Source: Streptomyces sp. C10-9-1 (GTDB taxonomy: Bacteria; Actinomycetota; Actinomycetes; Streptomycetales; Streptomycetaceae). Taken from it: a DNA stretch of 64,000 nucleotides. The translations under genes and the position numbers were made by a program. The notes beneath the pieces are model-generated. The model did no database searches. It saw nothing but the letters and a program-made list of their open reading frames with translations, and had not been told where the DNA came from. This document shows, one piece after another, positions 45,347 through 56,214 of the stretch; the first letter of the stretch is position 1; every line of letters starts with the position of its first letter. Location of the stretch: NCBI RefSeq assembly GCF_024497955.1, contig NZ_JANHKP010000004.1, positions 248,001 through 312,000 on the forward strand, given 5' to 3'.

Positions 45347-46714
45347 TCAGAAGAGCTTGCCGGGGTTGAGGATGCCGAGCGGGTCGAAGGTCTCCCGGAT
45401 GCCCCGCTGGAGTTCCAGGGCCACCGGGCCGAGTTCGGTCGCGAGCCACTCCTTCTTCAGCACCCCGACGCCGTGCTCTCCGGTGATCGTGCCGCCGAGT
45501 TCCAGGCCCAGCGCCATGATCTCGTCGAAGGAGGCGCGGGCCCGGCGGGACGCGTCGGCGTCCCGGTGGTCGAAGCAGACGACGGGGTGGGTGTTGCCGT
45601 CCCCGGCATGGGCGCACACGCCGATGGTGAGCCCGTGCCGCTCGGCGATCGCGGCCGTTCCGTCGATCATGTCGCCGAGCCGGGAGCGGGGCACGCAGAC
45701 GTCGTCGATCATGGTGGCCGGTGTGAGGGCCTCCAGGGCGGGCAGGGACATCCGGCGTGCCTGCAGGAGCAGTTCGGACTCGGCGGGCGTGTCGGCGGGC
45801 ACCACCTCGGTCGCGCCCGCCGCCTCGCAGAGTGCGGCGACGGCTGCGAGGTCGGCGGCCGGGTCGGGGGTGTCGAAGGCGCACAGCAGCAGCGCCTGGG
45901 TGCTCTCGGGGAGTCCCATGCTGCCCAGCCGGTTGACGGCGCGGAGGGTGGTGCGGTCCATGATCTCCAGGAGGGAGGGGGTGTGCCCCTGCTCCATGAC
46001 CGCGCACACCGCCGTGCAGGCGGAGGCGGCCGAGGGGAACTCGGCGGCCAGCACCAGGGGGGCGGGCGGCTTCGGCCTCAGGGCGAGGACGGCCTCGACG
46101 ATGACGCCGAGGCTCCCCTCGGAGCCGACGAACAGGCGGGTGAGGTCGTAGCCGGCGACCCCCTTGGCGGTGCGGCGGCCGGTCCTCAGCAGGCGCCCGT
46201 CGGCGAGGACGACCGTCAGGCCGAGCACGTACTCGGCGGTGACGCCGTACTTCACGCAGCACAGCCCGCCCGAGGCGGTGCCGATGTTGCCCCCGATGGT
46301 GCAGGTCTCCCAACTGGAGGGGTCCGGCGGGTAGGTGAGGCCGTACTCCTGCGCCGCCCGGGAGAGGTCCGCGTTGACGACGCCCGGTTCGACGACGGCG
46401 ATCCGGTCGACCGGGTCGATCTCCAGGATGCGGTTCATCGCCGTCAGGGAGAGCACGATGCATCCGTCGCTGGCGTTGGCCGCGCCGGAGAGGCCGGTGC
46501 GGGCGCCCTGCGGCACGACGGGGACCCGCAGGGCGGTCGCGGTGCGCATGACGTGGCGGACCTGGTCCACGGTCCGTGGCAGCACCACGGCGGCCGGTGT
46601 CCCGGCCTCGCAGAAGCCCGCCATGTCCCGGTCGTAGGAGCGGGCCACGTCGGGGTCCGAGATGAGGGCCTCGTCGGGCAGGCCGCTGCGGAGGCGCTCC
46701 AGGAGTTCGTCCAT
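45347..46714 (-). CDS. FAD-binding oxidase/dehydrogenase (GlcD/D-lactate dehydrogenase type)
   Basis: A 455-residue flavoenzyme. The PCMH FAD-binding domain has VVPQGARTGLSGAANASDG and SSWETCTIGGNIGTASGG. The C-terminal FAD-oxidase domain ends ITGEHGVGVLKKEWLATELG and DPLGILNPGKLF, as in GlcD and D-2-hydroxyacid dehydrogenases. It probably oxidises a 2-hydroxy acid (glycolate, D-lactate or similar). ATG at 46714. Divergent from the TPR gene. Confidence 0.92.
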   Translation of the reverse strand: MDELLERLRSGLPDEALISDPDVARSYDRDMAGFCEAGTPAAVVLPRTVDQVRHVMRTATALRVPVVPQGARTGLSGAANASDGCIVLSLTAMNRILEIDPVDRIAVVEPGVVNADLSRAAQEYGLTYPPDPSSWETCTIGGNIGTASGGLCCVKYGVTAEYVLGLTVVLADGRLLRTGRRTAKGVAGYDLTRLFVGSEGSLGVIVEAVLALRPKPPAPLVLAAEFPSAASACTAVCAVMEQGHTPSLLEIMDRTTLRAVNRLGSMGLPESTQALLLCAFDTPDPAADLAAVAALCEAAGATEVVPADTPAESELLLQARRMSLPALEALTPATMIDDVCVPRSRLGDMIDGTAAIAERHGLTIGVCAHAGDGNTHPVVCFDHRDADASRRARASFDEIMALGLELGGTITGEHGVGVLKKEWLATELGPVALELQRGIRETFDPLGILNPGKLF

Positions 46715-46822
46715 GATCCCAGCCTGGCACCGGGGGCCATCGGTGTGAACCCGTCCGCGTTCGACCGGGTGGCTTCCGAGTGTGCTCGGGGCACCGGCCG
46801 GGCGCTGGCGCACAGTGAGCGC

Positions 46823-48277
46823 ATGAAGAGCGAGACCCTCAGGAACACCGCCGTCGGCGTACTGGGCGGGGCGGCCGCGCTCACCCTGGTGGTGCTGTTC
46901 GTCCCCGGCTGGGGGGACGGGGACGGCGGGAGCCCGCGGGAGGCCGCCGGGCGGGCCCTGTCCGCCGCGGCGGCCGGTGCGCCGGCGGCCGCGGACGACC
47001 TGGCGGCGCTGGTCGCCGACCGCGAGCGGCGGGTGCGCGAGAGTCCCGGCGACGACCGGGCGTGGGCGCAGCTGGGCGCCGCCTACGTGGAGCGCGGGGT
47101 CGGGAACGGAGAGACGGCCCTGTTCCCGAAGGCGGAGCGGGCGCTGCGCCGTTCGCTGGCGCTGCGCGCCCCGGACCGGGGGAACACGGCGGCGCTGGTG
47201 GGCCTGGGTGCGCTCGCCAACGCGCGGAACGACTTCGGTGCGGCACGGGAGTTCGGGGAGCGGGCCCGTGCGCTGCGGCCCGGCTGGTGGGCGGTGTACC
47301 CGGTGCTGGTGGACGCCTACGGGGGCCTGGGGGATCCGGAGGCGGCGGGCCGGGCGGTGGACGCCCTGCGCGGGCTCGCCTCTGGGCCTCAGGTGGAGGG
47401 CAGGCACGCCCAGGCGTTCCGGGACCGGGGCCTGCGGGAGGACGCCGCCGTGCTGGCGTACGACGCCCGGGAGCACGCCTCGACCCGGGCCGAGCGGGCG
47501 GCGGCCCACCACCGGCAGGGTGAACTGGCCTGGGAGCGCGGGGAGTACGCGGAGGCCGTCGCCCACTACGAGGCGGCGCTGGAGGCCGACCCGGGAGCCC
47601 ACCGCTCGCTCGGGGGCCGGGCCCGGTCGCTGGTGGCGCTGGGCCGCACCGAGGAGGCCCGGCAGGACTACGCACGGGTGCTGGAGCGTCGGCCGCTGCC
47701 CGGGTACGCGCTGGAGTGGGGCGAGCTGGAGGAGTCCCTCGGCGAACGCGACCGGGCCCGGTCGCTGTTCGGCCGGATGCGGGAGCTGGTGGCGCGGGGC
47801 CGCCGGGACGGGGTGGACGGGGACGTGGTGCTCGCGCGCTACGAGGCCGACCACGGGGCGCCCGAGGCGGCCGTCCACCGGCTGCGGGACCAGTGGCGGC
47901 GCGGGCACCGCAGTGCGGAGGTCGCCGACGCGCTGGGCTGGGCGCTGTACCGGGCGGGCAGCCCCGAGGAGGCGGTGCCCTTCGCCTCGCGGGCGGCGGG
48001 GCAGGGGGCGGGCGGGGCGCTGTTCTCGTACCACCGGGGGGTGATCGCCCTGGAACTGGGCGAGCGCGGGGAGGCCCGCCGTCATCTGGTGGAGGCGTTG
48101 CGCACGGGCCCCGAGTTCTCCCCGCTGCGGGCGCCGCGGGCCCGGGCGGCGCTGTCGGCGGTGGCCGAGCCGGAGCCGGGCGGGCCGAGGGACCTGTACG
48201 GGGACGGGCCGGATCCGATCGACGAGCCGGAGCCCTCCGACGGGGACGGCCGCGAGGAGGAGGCCGGGGAGCGGTAG
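46823..48277 (+). CDS. TPR-repeat protein with N-terminal membrane anchor
   Basis: A 484-residue protein. Residues 8-28 are a membrane anchor (NTAVGVLGGAAALTLVVLFV); the rest is a string of TPR units (for example AWAQLGAAYVERG, HRQGELAWERGEYAEAVAHY, LGWALYRAGSPEEAVPFASR) ending in an acidic tail. It looks like a scaffold protein facing the outside or inside of the membrane. ATG at 46823 has no strong ribosome site. No enzymatic motif is seen. Confidence 0.83.
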   Translation: MKSETLRNTAVGVLGGAAALTLVVLFVPGWGDGDGGSPREAAGRALSAAAAGAPAAADDLAALVADRERRVRESPGDDRAWAQLGAAYVERGVGNGETALFPKAERALRRSLALRAPDRGNTAALVGLGALANARNDFGAAREFGERARALRPGWWAVYPVLVDAYGGLGDPEAAGRAVDALRGLASGPQVEGRHAQAFRDRGLREDAAVLAYDAREHASTRAERAAAHHRQGELAWERGEYAEAVAHYEAALEADPGAHRSLGGRARSLVALGRTEEARQDYARVLERRPLPGYALEWGELEESLGERDRARSLFGRMRELVARGRRDGVDGDVVLARYEADHGAPEAAVHRLRDQWRRGHRSAEVADALGWALYRAGSPEEAVPFASRAAGQGAGGALFSYHRGVIALELGERGEARRHLVEALRTGPEFSPLRAPRARAALSAVAEPEPGGPRDLYGDGPDPIDEPEPSDGDGREEEAGER

Positions 48278-48299
48278 CCGGCCCCGGCCGGGCGGTGCC

Positions 48300-48332
48300 C
48301 GGTCCCGCGGACCGGTGGGGTCCGCGGGACCG
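48300..48332. terminator. bidirectional terminator between TPR gene and hppD
   Basis: A perfect 14-bp stem (48300-48313 with 48319-48332), 5-nt loop GGTGG, between convergent stops at 48277 and 48386. Confidence 0.83.
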
Positions 48333-48385
48333 CGGGAGGCGGCGGGCCGGGTGCTCCCCGGCCCCGACCGGTCGCGCAGGACCGG

Positions 48386-50120
<1,735 letters not shown>

Positions 50121-50142
50121 CCGGCGGGCCCGCCCCGCGGGG

Positions 50143-50193
50143 CCTCAGCAGGAGGGGGGCCTCAGCAGGAGCGGGGCATCAGCAGGAGGGGAC
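50143..50193. repeat. three 17-bp tandem repeats at the protease stop codon
   Basis: Units at 50143-50159, 50160-50176 and 50177-50193, each close to CCTCAGCAGGAGGGGGG. The third unit contains the TGC-TGA end of the Lon-like gene (minus strand), so each copy restates the same Cys-stop ending. Confidence 0.8.
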
Positions 50194-50973
50194 GTCCCCG
50201 CCGCTTTCCAGGGCACGGAGGGAGTCGACGGCCCCGTCGAGGGTGGTGACCGGGATCAGGCGCAGGCCCGAGGGGAGTTCGGCCCGCGCCTCGCCGCACT
50301 CCGCCCGCGGCACCAGGAAGACGGTGGCCCCGTCCCGCCGGGCCGCCTGGGTCTTCAGGGAGACGCCGCCGACCGGGCCCACGGTGCCGTCCTCGGCGAT
50401 GGTGCCCGTGCCGGCGACGGTCCGTCCGCCGGTCAGGTCACCGCCCTCGCCGTCGCCGTCGAGCTTGTCGACGATGCCGAGGGAGAACAGCAGGCCCGCG
50501 CTCGGTCCGCCGACGTCGGCGAGGTGCAGGGTCACCTCGATGTCCTCGGGGTCCTCGCCGAGGTAGGCCAGGGCGGCGGCGGTGGCGTCGTCCTGCGAGT
50601 CCTCCATCGCCCGCGTGTTGCGGCGCTCGACCTCCTCGACGGACTTCCCCGCCGGGTAGACGGCGTCGCGGGGCAGCACGGCCCGGTCCGTCCGGAACCA
50701 CGCGTCCACCACGTCGCCGAGCCCGACCTCGGCCGACGGGCCCGTGGCCACGATCGTGGTCATGCGCAGTTCCCCGCCGGTGGGGCGGGTGGGCGCGCCG
50801 GTGATGGTGATGATCTGGCGCCCCTGGTCCTCCCCCAGCACGTTCGCGGTCATGCCCGGCTGCGCCACGACGAACGGCAGGGGTGCGAACCCGGCGACGG
50901 CGATCAGCCCGGCGACGGGCAGGGCGCAGAGGGCGGCGACGCGGGCGCGGCTGTGCGCGAGGCTGGAGAACAC
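50179..50973 (-). CDS. Lon-type (S16) serine protease domain protein, YlbL-like, no PDZ
   Basis: A 264-residue membrane-anchored protease. The N-terminal helix (VAALCALPVAGLIAVAGFA) is followed by a YlbL-like extracellular region and a LonC catalytic domain. The Ser-Lys dyad is visible: Ser in VGGPSAGLLFSLGI and Lys in GGVSLKTQAARRDG. Usual YlbL proteins have a PDZ domain between these parts and are about 90 residues longer; here it is missing. ATG at 50973. The substrate is unknown. Confidence 0.83.
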   Translation of the reverse strand: MFSSLAHSRARVAALCALPVAGLIAVAGFAPLPFVVAQPGMTANVLGEDQGRQIITITGAPTRPTGGELRMTTIVATGPSAEVGLGDVVDAWFRTDRAVLPRDAVYPAGKSVEEVERRNTRAMEDSQDDATAAALAYLGEDPEDIEVTLHLADVGGPSAGLLFSLGIVDKLDGDGEGGDLTGGRTVAGTGTIAEDGTVGPVGGVSLKTQAARRDGATVFLVPRAECGEARAELPSGLRLIPVTTLDGAVDSLRALESGGDVPSC

Positions 50974-51133
50974 CCCGACAATCTATCCGGGCGCACCCGG
51001 ACATCCACCACGGCCGTCGCGCGGGGCCGGGTGCCCCGGACCGGGCGGCACGGCGGCGGCGGGGCGCCCGCCCCCGGGCCCGTGCACCCCGGTGCGCGGG
51101 CCCGGGGGCCCGCGCGCCGCCGCGGGGCGTCCG

Positions 51134-51775
51134 TCAGCGCAGGGCGTCCGCGACCTCGCGTGCCGCGTCCAGGACCCGGGGCCCGACGCGCTCGGGCACG
51201 GCGTCGGCGAGCATCACGACGCCCACGCTGCCCTCGATGCCGCTCACCCCGACCAGCGCGGCGGCGGCCCCGCAGGCGCCCGCCTCCAGCTCGCCGGCCG
51301 TGAGGGTGTAGCCCGGTTCGGCGTGCGCGGTCTGGCGGGCGGCGAGTATCGCCTTGCCCGCCGCGCCGCGGTCCAGGGGGTGCCGGAACCCGGCACGGTA
51401 GGCGACGTGGTAGTCGGTCCAGGTGGGCTCGACGACGGCGACGGCCAGAGCCTCGGCCCCGTCGACGAGGGTCAGATGGGCCGTGGCCCCTATGTCCTCC
51501 GCGAGCGAGCGCAGGGCGGGCATCGCCGCCTCGCGCACCAGCGGGTGGACCTGCCGCCCGAGGCGCAGCACGCCGAGCCCGACGCGGGCCCGGCCGCCCA
51601 GGTCCCGGCGGACCAGGGCGTGCTGCTCCAGGGTGGCGAGCAGGCGGTAGACGACCGTGCGGTTGACCCCGAGCCGGTTGGACAGCTCGGTCACGGTCAG
51701 CCCGTGGTCGGTATCGGCGAGCAGCTTGAGGACACGCAGTCCCCGGTCGAGCGTCTGAGAGGTTTCCGCGGTCAC
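51134..51775 (-). CDS. IclR family transcriptional regulator
   Basis: A 213-residue regulator. The HTH is TVTELSNRLGVNRTVVYRLL followed by LEQHALVRRDLGGRARVGLG; the effector domain has HPLDRGAAGKAILAARQT, typical of IclR. It is a bit shorter than usual at the C-terminus (family about 250). GTG start at 51775 with GAAGGAGGGGG upstream. The regulated gene is not obvious; the next gene on that side is a repeat-bearing open frame. Confidence 0.88.
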   Translation of the reverse strand: MTAETSQTLDRGLRVLKLLADTDHGLTVTELSNRLGVNRTVVYRLLATLEQHALVRRDLGGRARVGLGVLRLGRQVHPLVREAAMPALRSLAEDIGATAHLTLVDGAEALAVAVVEPTWTDYHVAYRAGFRHPLDRGAAGKAILAARQTAHAEPGYTLTAGELEAGACGAAAALVGVSGIEGSVGVVMLADAVPERVGPRVLDAAREVADALR

Positions 51776-51946
51776 GACGCCCCCTCCTTCGGAGTGAGTG
51801 ACGGCGGTCCCCCCACGGGATCGGCGGCACCGGTCCCTTCGGCGACGCACCCAGAGGCCGCCGGCAGGCCATGGCACACCGACTGCGCTCCGCGGCGGCG
51901 CTGCCACGGGGCGTGTGTTTGCCGGGACAGTAGCGAGCGGCACCGC

Positions 51947-52249
51947 TCAGCGGAAGACCTCGTCCAGAATCCGGGCGATCTTCTTCCCGAGCTGCGGCGT
52001 TGGTCCCGCTTCGTGCGCCCGCCCGGGCCCGCGTTCGTGCGCCCGCCCGGGCCCGCGTTCGTGCGCCCGCCCGGGCCCGCGCGAGAGCGCGCGAAGGGGC
52101 GCGCCGGGGAGCGCCGGGGAGCGCGGGACGGGCGGTGCGCGCCCTCGCCGTCGACGGATCCGTGAGCCGGGAGCCGGCGAGAGGGCGAACCGGTCCGAAC
52201 CGGACGGGCGGGACGGGCGGGACGTGGCGGGCGGCGCCCCGGCGACCAC
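51947..52249 (-). CDS. small hypothetical protein with GPGRAHER octapeptide repeats
   Basis: A possible 100-residue protein starting with a GTG at 52249. The N-terminal half is Pro/Arg/Ser-rich; the middle has GPGRAHER repeated three times and a variant GPGRAHEA; the C-terminus is a well-formed amphipathic helix (LGKKIARILDEVFR). The end looks more like a real protein than a shadow, and codons such as CCA, ATT and GGA occur there. No ribosome site is clear. The other strand also reads through the repeats, so the call is weak. Confidence 0.35.
   Translation of the reverse strand: MVAGAPPATSRPSRPSGSDRFALSPAPGSRIRRRRGRAPPVPRSPALPGAPLRALSRGPGRAHERGPGRAHERGPGRAHEAGPTPQLGKKIARILDEVFR
52011..52082. 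repeat. 24-bp minisatellite, three copies
   Basis: Three head-to-tail copies at 52011-52034, 52035-52058 and 52059-52082. The first two are identical; the third differs at the last base. The period is a multiple of three, so copy number can change without a frameshift. Confidence 0.9.
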
Positions 52250-52261
52250 GGTGCGCTCCCG

Positions 52262-52299
52262 GGGCGCCGGACCGGGCCTGGGGCGCCGGACCGGGCCTG
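52262..52299. repeat. 19-bp tandem duplication
   Basis: GGGCGCCGGACCGGGCCTG occurs twice in tandem (52262-52280 and 52281-52299). Confidence 0.9.
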
Positions 52300-52357
52300 G
52301 TCGGCCCGGCTCAGGGGCGTGCGGCCGGAAGGGGCGTGCGGGCGGGGCGGAGGCGCG

Positions 52358-54142
52358 TCAGCGCATCCGCGTGGCCCACTCCTGCACCTTCTTGATCCGC
52401 TCGCGGATCTGCCCCGCAGTCGCCTCCGCGCTCGGCGGGCCGCCGCACACCCGGCGCAGCTCGGTGTGGATCACCCCGTGCGGCTTCCCGCTCTGGTGGA
52501 CGTACGCGCCGACCATGGTGTTGAGCTGCTTGCGCAGTTCGAGCAGTTCCTTGTGGGAGACCACCGGCCGGCGTTCGGCGGGCAGCTCCAGCAGGTCGGC
52601 CTCGTCGTCGGGCTTCCTGCGGCTGTGGGCGATCTGCCGCGCCTGCCGCTTCTGGAGGAGCAGTTGCACCTGGTCCGGCTCCAGCAGTCCGGGGATGCCG
52701 AGGTAGTCCTGCTCCTCCTCGCTGCCGGGGTGGGCCTGCATCCCGAACTCGGCACCGTCGTACAGCACCCGGTCGAAGACGGCGTCCGACTCCAGTGCCT
52801 CGAAGGGCAGCATGTCCTGCTCGCCGGTGTCCTCGTCCTGCTGCTTCTCGGCCTCGGCCATCTCCTTCTCGGACTCCGCGTACGGGTCCTCCTCGCCGTC
52901 CTTCTTCGGCTTGTCCAGCGCGTGGTCGCGCTCGACCTCCATTTCGCCTGCGAAGCCGAGCAGGTCCGGAATGGTCGGGAGGAACACGGACGCCGTCTCG
53001 CCGCGGCGGCGGGAGCGCACGAAGCGGCCGACGGCCTGGGCGAAGAACAGCGGGGTCGAGATGGTCGTGGCGTAGACGCCGACGGCGAGCCGCGGCACGT
53101 CGACGCCCTCGGACACCATGCGGACGGCGACCATCCAGCGGTCCTCGCTGCCGCTGAAGTCCTCGATCCGCTGGGAGGCCGCGGCCTCGTCCGAGAGGAC
53201 GAGAGTGGCCTTGGTCCCCGTGATCTCCCGGATGAGCTTGGCGTAGGCGCGGGCCGAGTCCTGGTCGGAGGCGATGACGAGGCCGCCTGCGTCCGGGATG
53301 CCCTTGCGGACCTCGGTGAGCCGCTGGTCCGCGGCGCGCAGCACGTTGGGCATCCACTCGCCGCGAGGGTCGAGCGCCGTCCGCCACGCCTGGGAGACCG
53401 CGTCCTTGGTCATGGGCTCGCCCAGCCGGGCGGCCACCTCGTCGCCCGCCTTGGTGCGCCAGCGCATGTTGCCGCTGTAGCTGAGGAAGATCACCGGGCG
53501 GACGACGCCGTCGCCCAGGGCGTTTCCGTAGCCGTAGGTGTAGTCGGCGGAGGAGCGGCGGATCCCGTCGGTGCCCTCCTCGTAGGTGACGAAGGGGATC
53601 GGGTTGGTGTCCGAGCGGAAGGGCGTGCCCGTGAGCGCCAGGCGGCGGGCCGCCGGCTCGAAGGCCTCCAGGCACGCCTCGCCCCAGGACTTGGAGTCGC
53701 CCGCGTGGTGGATCTCGTCGAGGATCACCAGCGTCTTGCGCTGCTCGCAGCGGTTGCGGTGCAGCATCGGGCGGACGCCGACGCCCGCGTACGTCACCGC
53801 GACGCCCTGGTACTCCTTGCTCAGCGGCCCCGCGCTGTACTCCGGGTCCAGCTTGATGCCTATCCGCGCCGCGGCGGCCGCCCACTGCTTCTTCAGGTGC
53901 TCGGTGGGGGCGACGACGGTGATCTGCTGCACCACGTGGTGGTGCAGCAGCCAGGAGGCGAGGGTGAGGGCGAAGGTGGTCTTGCCGGCGCCCGGGGTGG
54001 CCACCGCGAGGAAGTCCCGCGGCTGGTCCTGGACGTACCTGTCCATGGCGCCCTGCTGCCAGGCGCGCAGCTTGCTGGCGGTGCCCCAGGGGGCCCGGCC
54101 GGGGAAGGCGGGTGAGAGGTGGTGGGAGGCGGTAGTAGTCAC
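52358..54142 (-). CDS. superfamily II DEAD/DEAH helicase
   Basis: A 594-residue ATP-dependent nucleic-acid translocase. Walker A ATPGAGKTT at residues 49-57; DEIHH (Walker B) at 142-146; motif III LALTGTPFRSD; motif VI AVGRFVRSRRRGETASVF. The C-terminal ~200 residues are charged and contain KKDGEEDPYAESEKEMAEAE coiled-coil-like stretches. Such proteins resemble the helicase part of restriction or repair systems, but no nuclease domain is fused. GTG start at 54142 with CGGAGACC before it. Confidence 0.9.
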   Translation of the reverse strand: MTTTASHHLSPAFPGRAPWGTASKLRAWQQGAMDRYVQDQPRDFLAVATPGAGKTTFALTLASWLLHHHVVQQITVVAPTEHLKKQWAAAAARIGIKLDPEYSAGPLSKEYQGVAVTYAGVGVRPMLHRNRCEQRKTLVILDEIHHAGDSKSWGEACLEAFEPAARRLALTGTPFRSDTNPIPFVTYEEGTDGIRRSSADYTYGYGNALGDGVVRPVIFLSYSGNMRWRTKAGDEVAARLGEPMTKDAVSQAWRTALDPRGEWMPNVLRAADQRLTEVRKGIPDAGGLVIASDQDSARAYAKLIREITGTKATLVLSDEAAASQRIEDFSGSEDRWMVAVRMVSEGVDVPRLAVGVYATTISTPLFFAQAVGRFVRSRRRGETASVFLPTIPDLLGFAGEMEVERDHALDKPKKDGEEDPYAESEKEMAEAEKQQDEDTGEQDMLPFEALESDAVFDRVLYDGAEFGMQAHPGSEEEQDYLGIPGLLEPDQVQLLLQKRQARQIAHSRRKPDDEADLLELPAERRPVVSHKELLELRKQLNTMVGAYVHQSGKPHGVIHTELRRVCGGPPSAEATAGQIRERIKKVQEWATRMR

Positions 54143-54393
54143 GGTCTCCGGTTCAGTTGCTCTCGGCGTACTGGGGCACGGCCGCCGCCCCGGCCGGCGC
54201 GGCTCGGGGCCGGGCCGCCGCGTACGGCAACCGGGCCACCCTACCGGGGGCCGGAGCGGGTGACCGGCTGACGGCGGCCCGCGCCGGCCACTGGGACGGG
54301 AGTCACATCCGGCGGACGGGACAGGGCCGTTCGGGGGCCCGGCGAGGCGTCCGGAGCGCAGGGGCCGGGTCCCCGGCGCCCCGTCGCGACGCG

Positions 54394-55932
54394 TCACACC
54401 CGGCCGGGCTCCGCCACCCGCAGCCGGGTCGCCACCCACGCGCCCAGCAGCGCCACGCCCGCCATCGGCAGGAACACCGCGGCGAACGCCGAGGGCTGGG
54501 ACCCCGCCGCACCGGACGCCACCGCACCGTGGGCGGCCCCCGCGGCGCCCCCGCCGAGCGCGGCGAAGGCGGCGCCTCCCGCGGCGAGAAGCAGGACGTT
54601 GGAGAGGGCGTCGGATATCTGCAGCGCGGCCGAGTTCGTGCCCGCCTCCTCCGGCGCGGACAGCTTGAGCAGCAGCACGCTGGTCGACCCGATGACCAGT
54701 CCCATGCCGAAGCAGCCGAACCCCCAGGCCACCGCCACGATCCACACCGGGACCGCCTGCACCAGCACCGTCGGCGCGGTGGCGATCGCCGCGGCGACCA
54801 GCAGCATGCCGAGGACGGCGAGACGCTCCCGGTGCGGCTCGGCGGGCGGCCGGGACTGCACGAAGGACCCCAGGGCCCAGGTCGCCCCGCCCACCGCGAG
54901 CGACAGGCCCGCCAGGGTCGGCGAGAGCCCCCGCTGGGTGACCAGCATCAGCGGGACGAAGGACTCCGCCGCGATGAAGGACCCCGCGGCGATCCCCCGC
55001 AGCAGCACCACGGAGGGCAGCCCCCGGACCGCCCGGTAGGTGCCTCGGGGCAGGACCCCCAGCACCGAGGGCACCAGCAGGGCCGCACCCGCGGCGGCGG
55101 GCAGGACGGAGAGCCAGCGCAGCTCCTGACCGGCGTACTGGAGCAGCCCCGCGCCGAGGGAGATCCCGAGGGCGAGGCGGATGCGACGCCGGTCGAAGGA
55201 GGGGACGGGAGCCCCGGGGTCGGCGGGCCCGGCGGCACGGCGGCGGATCGCGGGGAGCGCCAGGGCGAGCGGCACGGCGACGAGCGCGGGGATGCCGAGG
55301 AAGACCCACCGCCAGCCGAGCTGCTCCGCGACCGTGCCGGCCGCGAGCGGGCCGACGACGGAGGGGATCACCCAGCTCGCCGCGAAGGCCGCCATGATCG
55401 CGGGCTGGAGGTGGGAGGGGTAGGCGCGGCTGACGACCACGTACAGGGCGACGATGACGAGACCGCCGCCCAGTCCCTGCACCGCGCGCCCGATGACGAA
55501 GACCCACATCACCGACGCCGTCCCGGAGAGCGCCAGGCCCGCGGCCCAGGCGGTCATACCGCAGGCGAGCGCCCCGAGCGGCCCCCGGCGGTCCGCCCAC
55601 TGACCCGAGACGACCATGCCGAAGAGGCTGGTCGTGAAGTAGGCGGAGAAGGCGAAGGCGTAGAGCGGGATGCCGTGCAGCTCGCGGGCGGCGACCGGCA
55701 TCGCCGTGCCGACGGCGGTCGCCTCGAAGGCGATCAGGAAGACGACGGAGACGATGCCGACGCTCAGCGCCCGGTAGTCGGCGCCGAGCACCCCGGTGGC
55801 CTTCTCCCGGACCGGTTCCCCGGCAGGGCCTGGGGAGGGGGAGGGCAGGTGCGACGGCTCGGCGAGCGGCTCCGTGAGGGCGGTGGATATCTGCGTCGGG
55901 GCGTCGCGGTCGCGCGGTTCGGCGGCGGTCAT
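54394..55932 (-). CDS. MFS transporter
   Basis: A 512-residue major facilitator protein with a disordered 55-residue N-terminus and 12-14 hydrophobic helices. The loop 2-3 motif is GMVVSGQWADRRGPLGAL, and GRAVQGLGGGLVIVALYVVV resembles the drug/H+ antiporter motif C region. Probably exports a drug or metabolite. ATG at 55932. No regulator is adjacent. Confidence 0.88.
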   Translation of the reverse strand: MTAAEPRDRDAPTQISTALTEPLAEPSHLPSPSPGPAGEPVREKATGVLGADYRALSVGIVSVVFLIAFEATAVGTAMPVAARELHGIPLYAFAFSAYFTTSLFGMVVSGQWADRRGPLGALACGMTAWAAGLALSGTASVMWVFVIGRAVQGLGGGLVIVALYVVVSRAYPSHLQPAIMAAFAASWVIPSVVGPLAAGTVAEQLGWRWVFLGIPALVAVPLALALPAIRRRAAGPADPGAPVPSFDRRRIRLALGISLGAGLLQYAGQELRWLSVLPAAAGAALLVPSVLGVLPRGTYRAVRGLPSVVLLRGIAAGSFIAAESFVPLMLVTQRGLSPTLAGLSLAVGGATWALGSFVQSRPPAEPHRERLAVLGMLLVAAAIATAPTVLVQAVPVWIVAVAWGFGCFGMGLVIGSTSVLLLKLSAPEEAGTNSAALQISDALSNVLLLAAGGAAFAALGGGAAGAAHGAVASGAAGSQPSAFAAVFLPMAGVALLGAWVATRLRVAEPGRV

Positions 55933-56179
55933 GCCCCTCAGAGTAAGGGGCGCATCAGGTAAAGGCCCCTGTCGCTGGTCGCGCTCCGACCGGGCCCTTG
56001 GTCGTAGGTCCGCCCTCTGGGCGGGCACGCCCGCGGCGAAGGACGCCGAAGGCGACCCGGCGGGCGCCGGGAGGCGTCCGCCTGCCGGAGGACTCCGGCG
56101 CGGCAGCCCCGATCCGGCCTCGCGCCGGAAGCCCCGGACGTCCTGCCCGTCCCGAGCCGGGGAACGCTCCCGGGAATGA

Positions 56180-56210
56180 CGCTGCCCGCACCGTTCGGGT
56201 GCGGGCAGCG
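56180..56210 (-). terminator. terminator after the mycosin gene
   Basis: A perfect 13-bp stem (56180-56192 with 56198-56210), loop GTTCG, just past the stop of the mycosin gene at 56215 on the minus strand. Confidence 0.8.
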
Positions 56211-56214
56211 GTGC

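Larger units (their letters stand above)
51776..52357. other. repeat-rich region between the IclR and helicase genes
   Basis: About 580 bp holding one doubtful open frame (51947-52249), a 24-bp minisatellite (52011-52082) and a 19-bp duplication (52262-52299). The IclR promoter should lie near 51780-51940. Nothing else stands out. Confidence 0.5.

Noticed and set aside
45473..46822. Upstream extension of the TPR protein frame
   Set aside because: This part is antisense to the FAD oxidase gene. The protein-like part begins at ATG 46823, where the membrane anchor starts.
52358..54142. Restriction or defence island at the helicase
   Set aside because: The helicase has no fused nuclease or methylase, and its neighbours (MFS transporter, IclR) are not defence genes.
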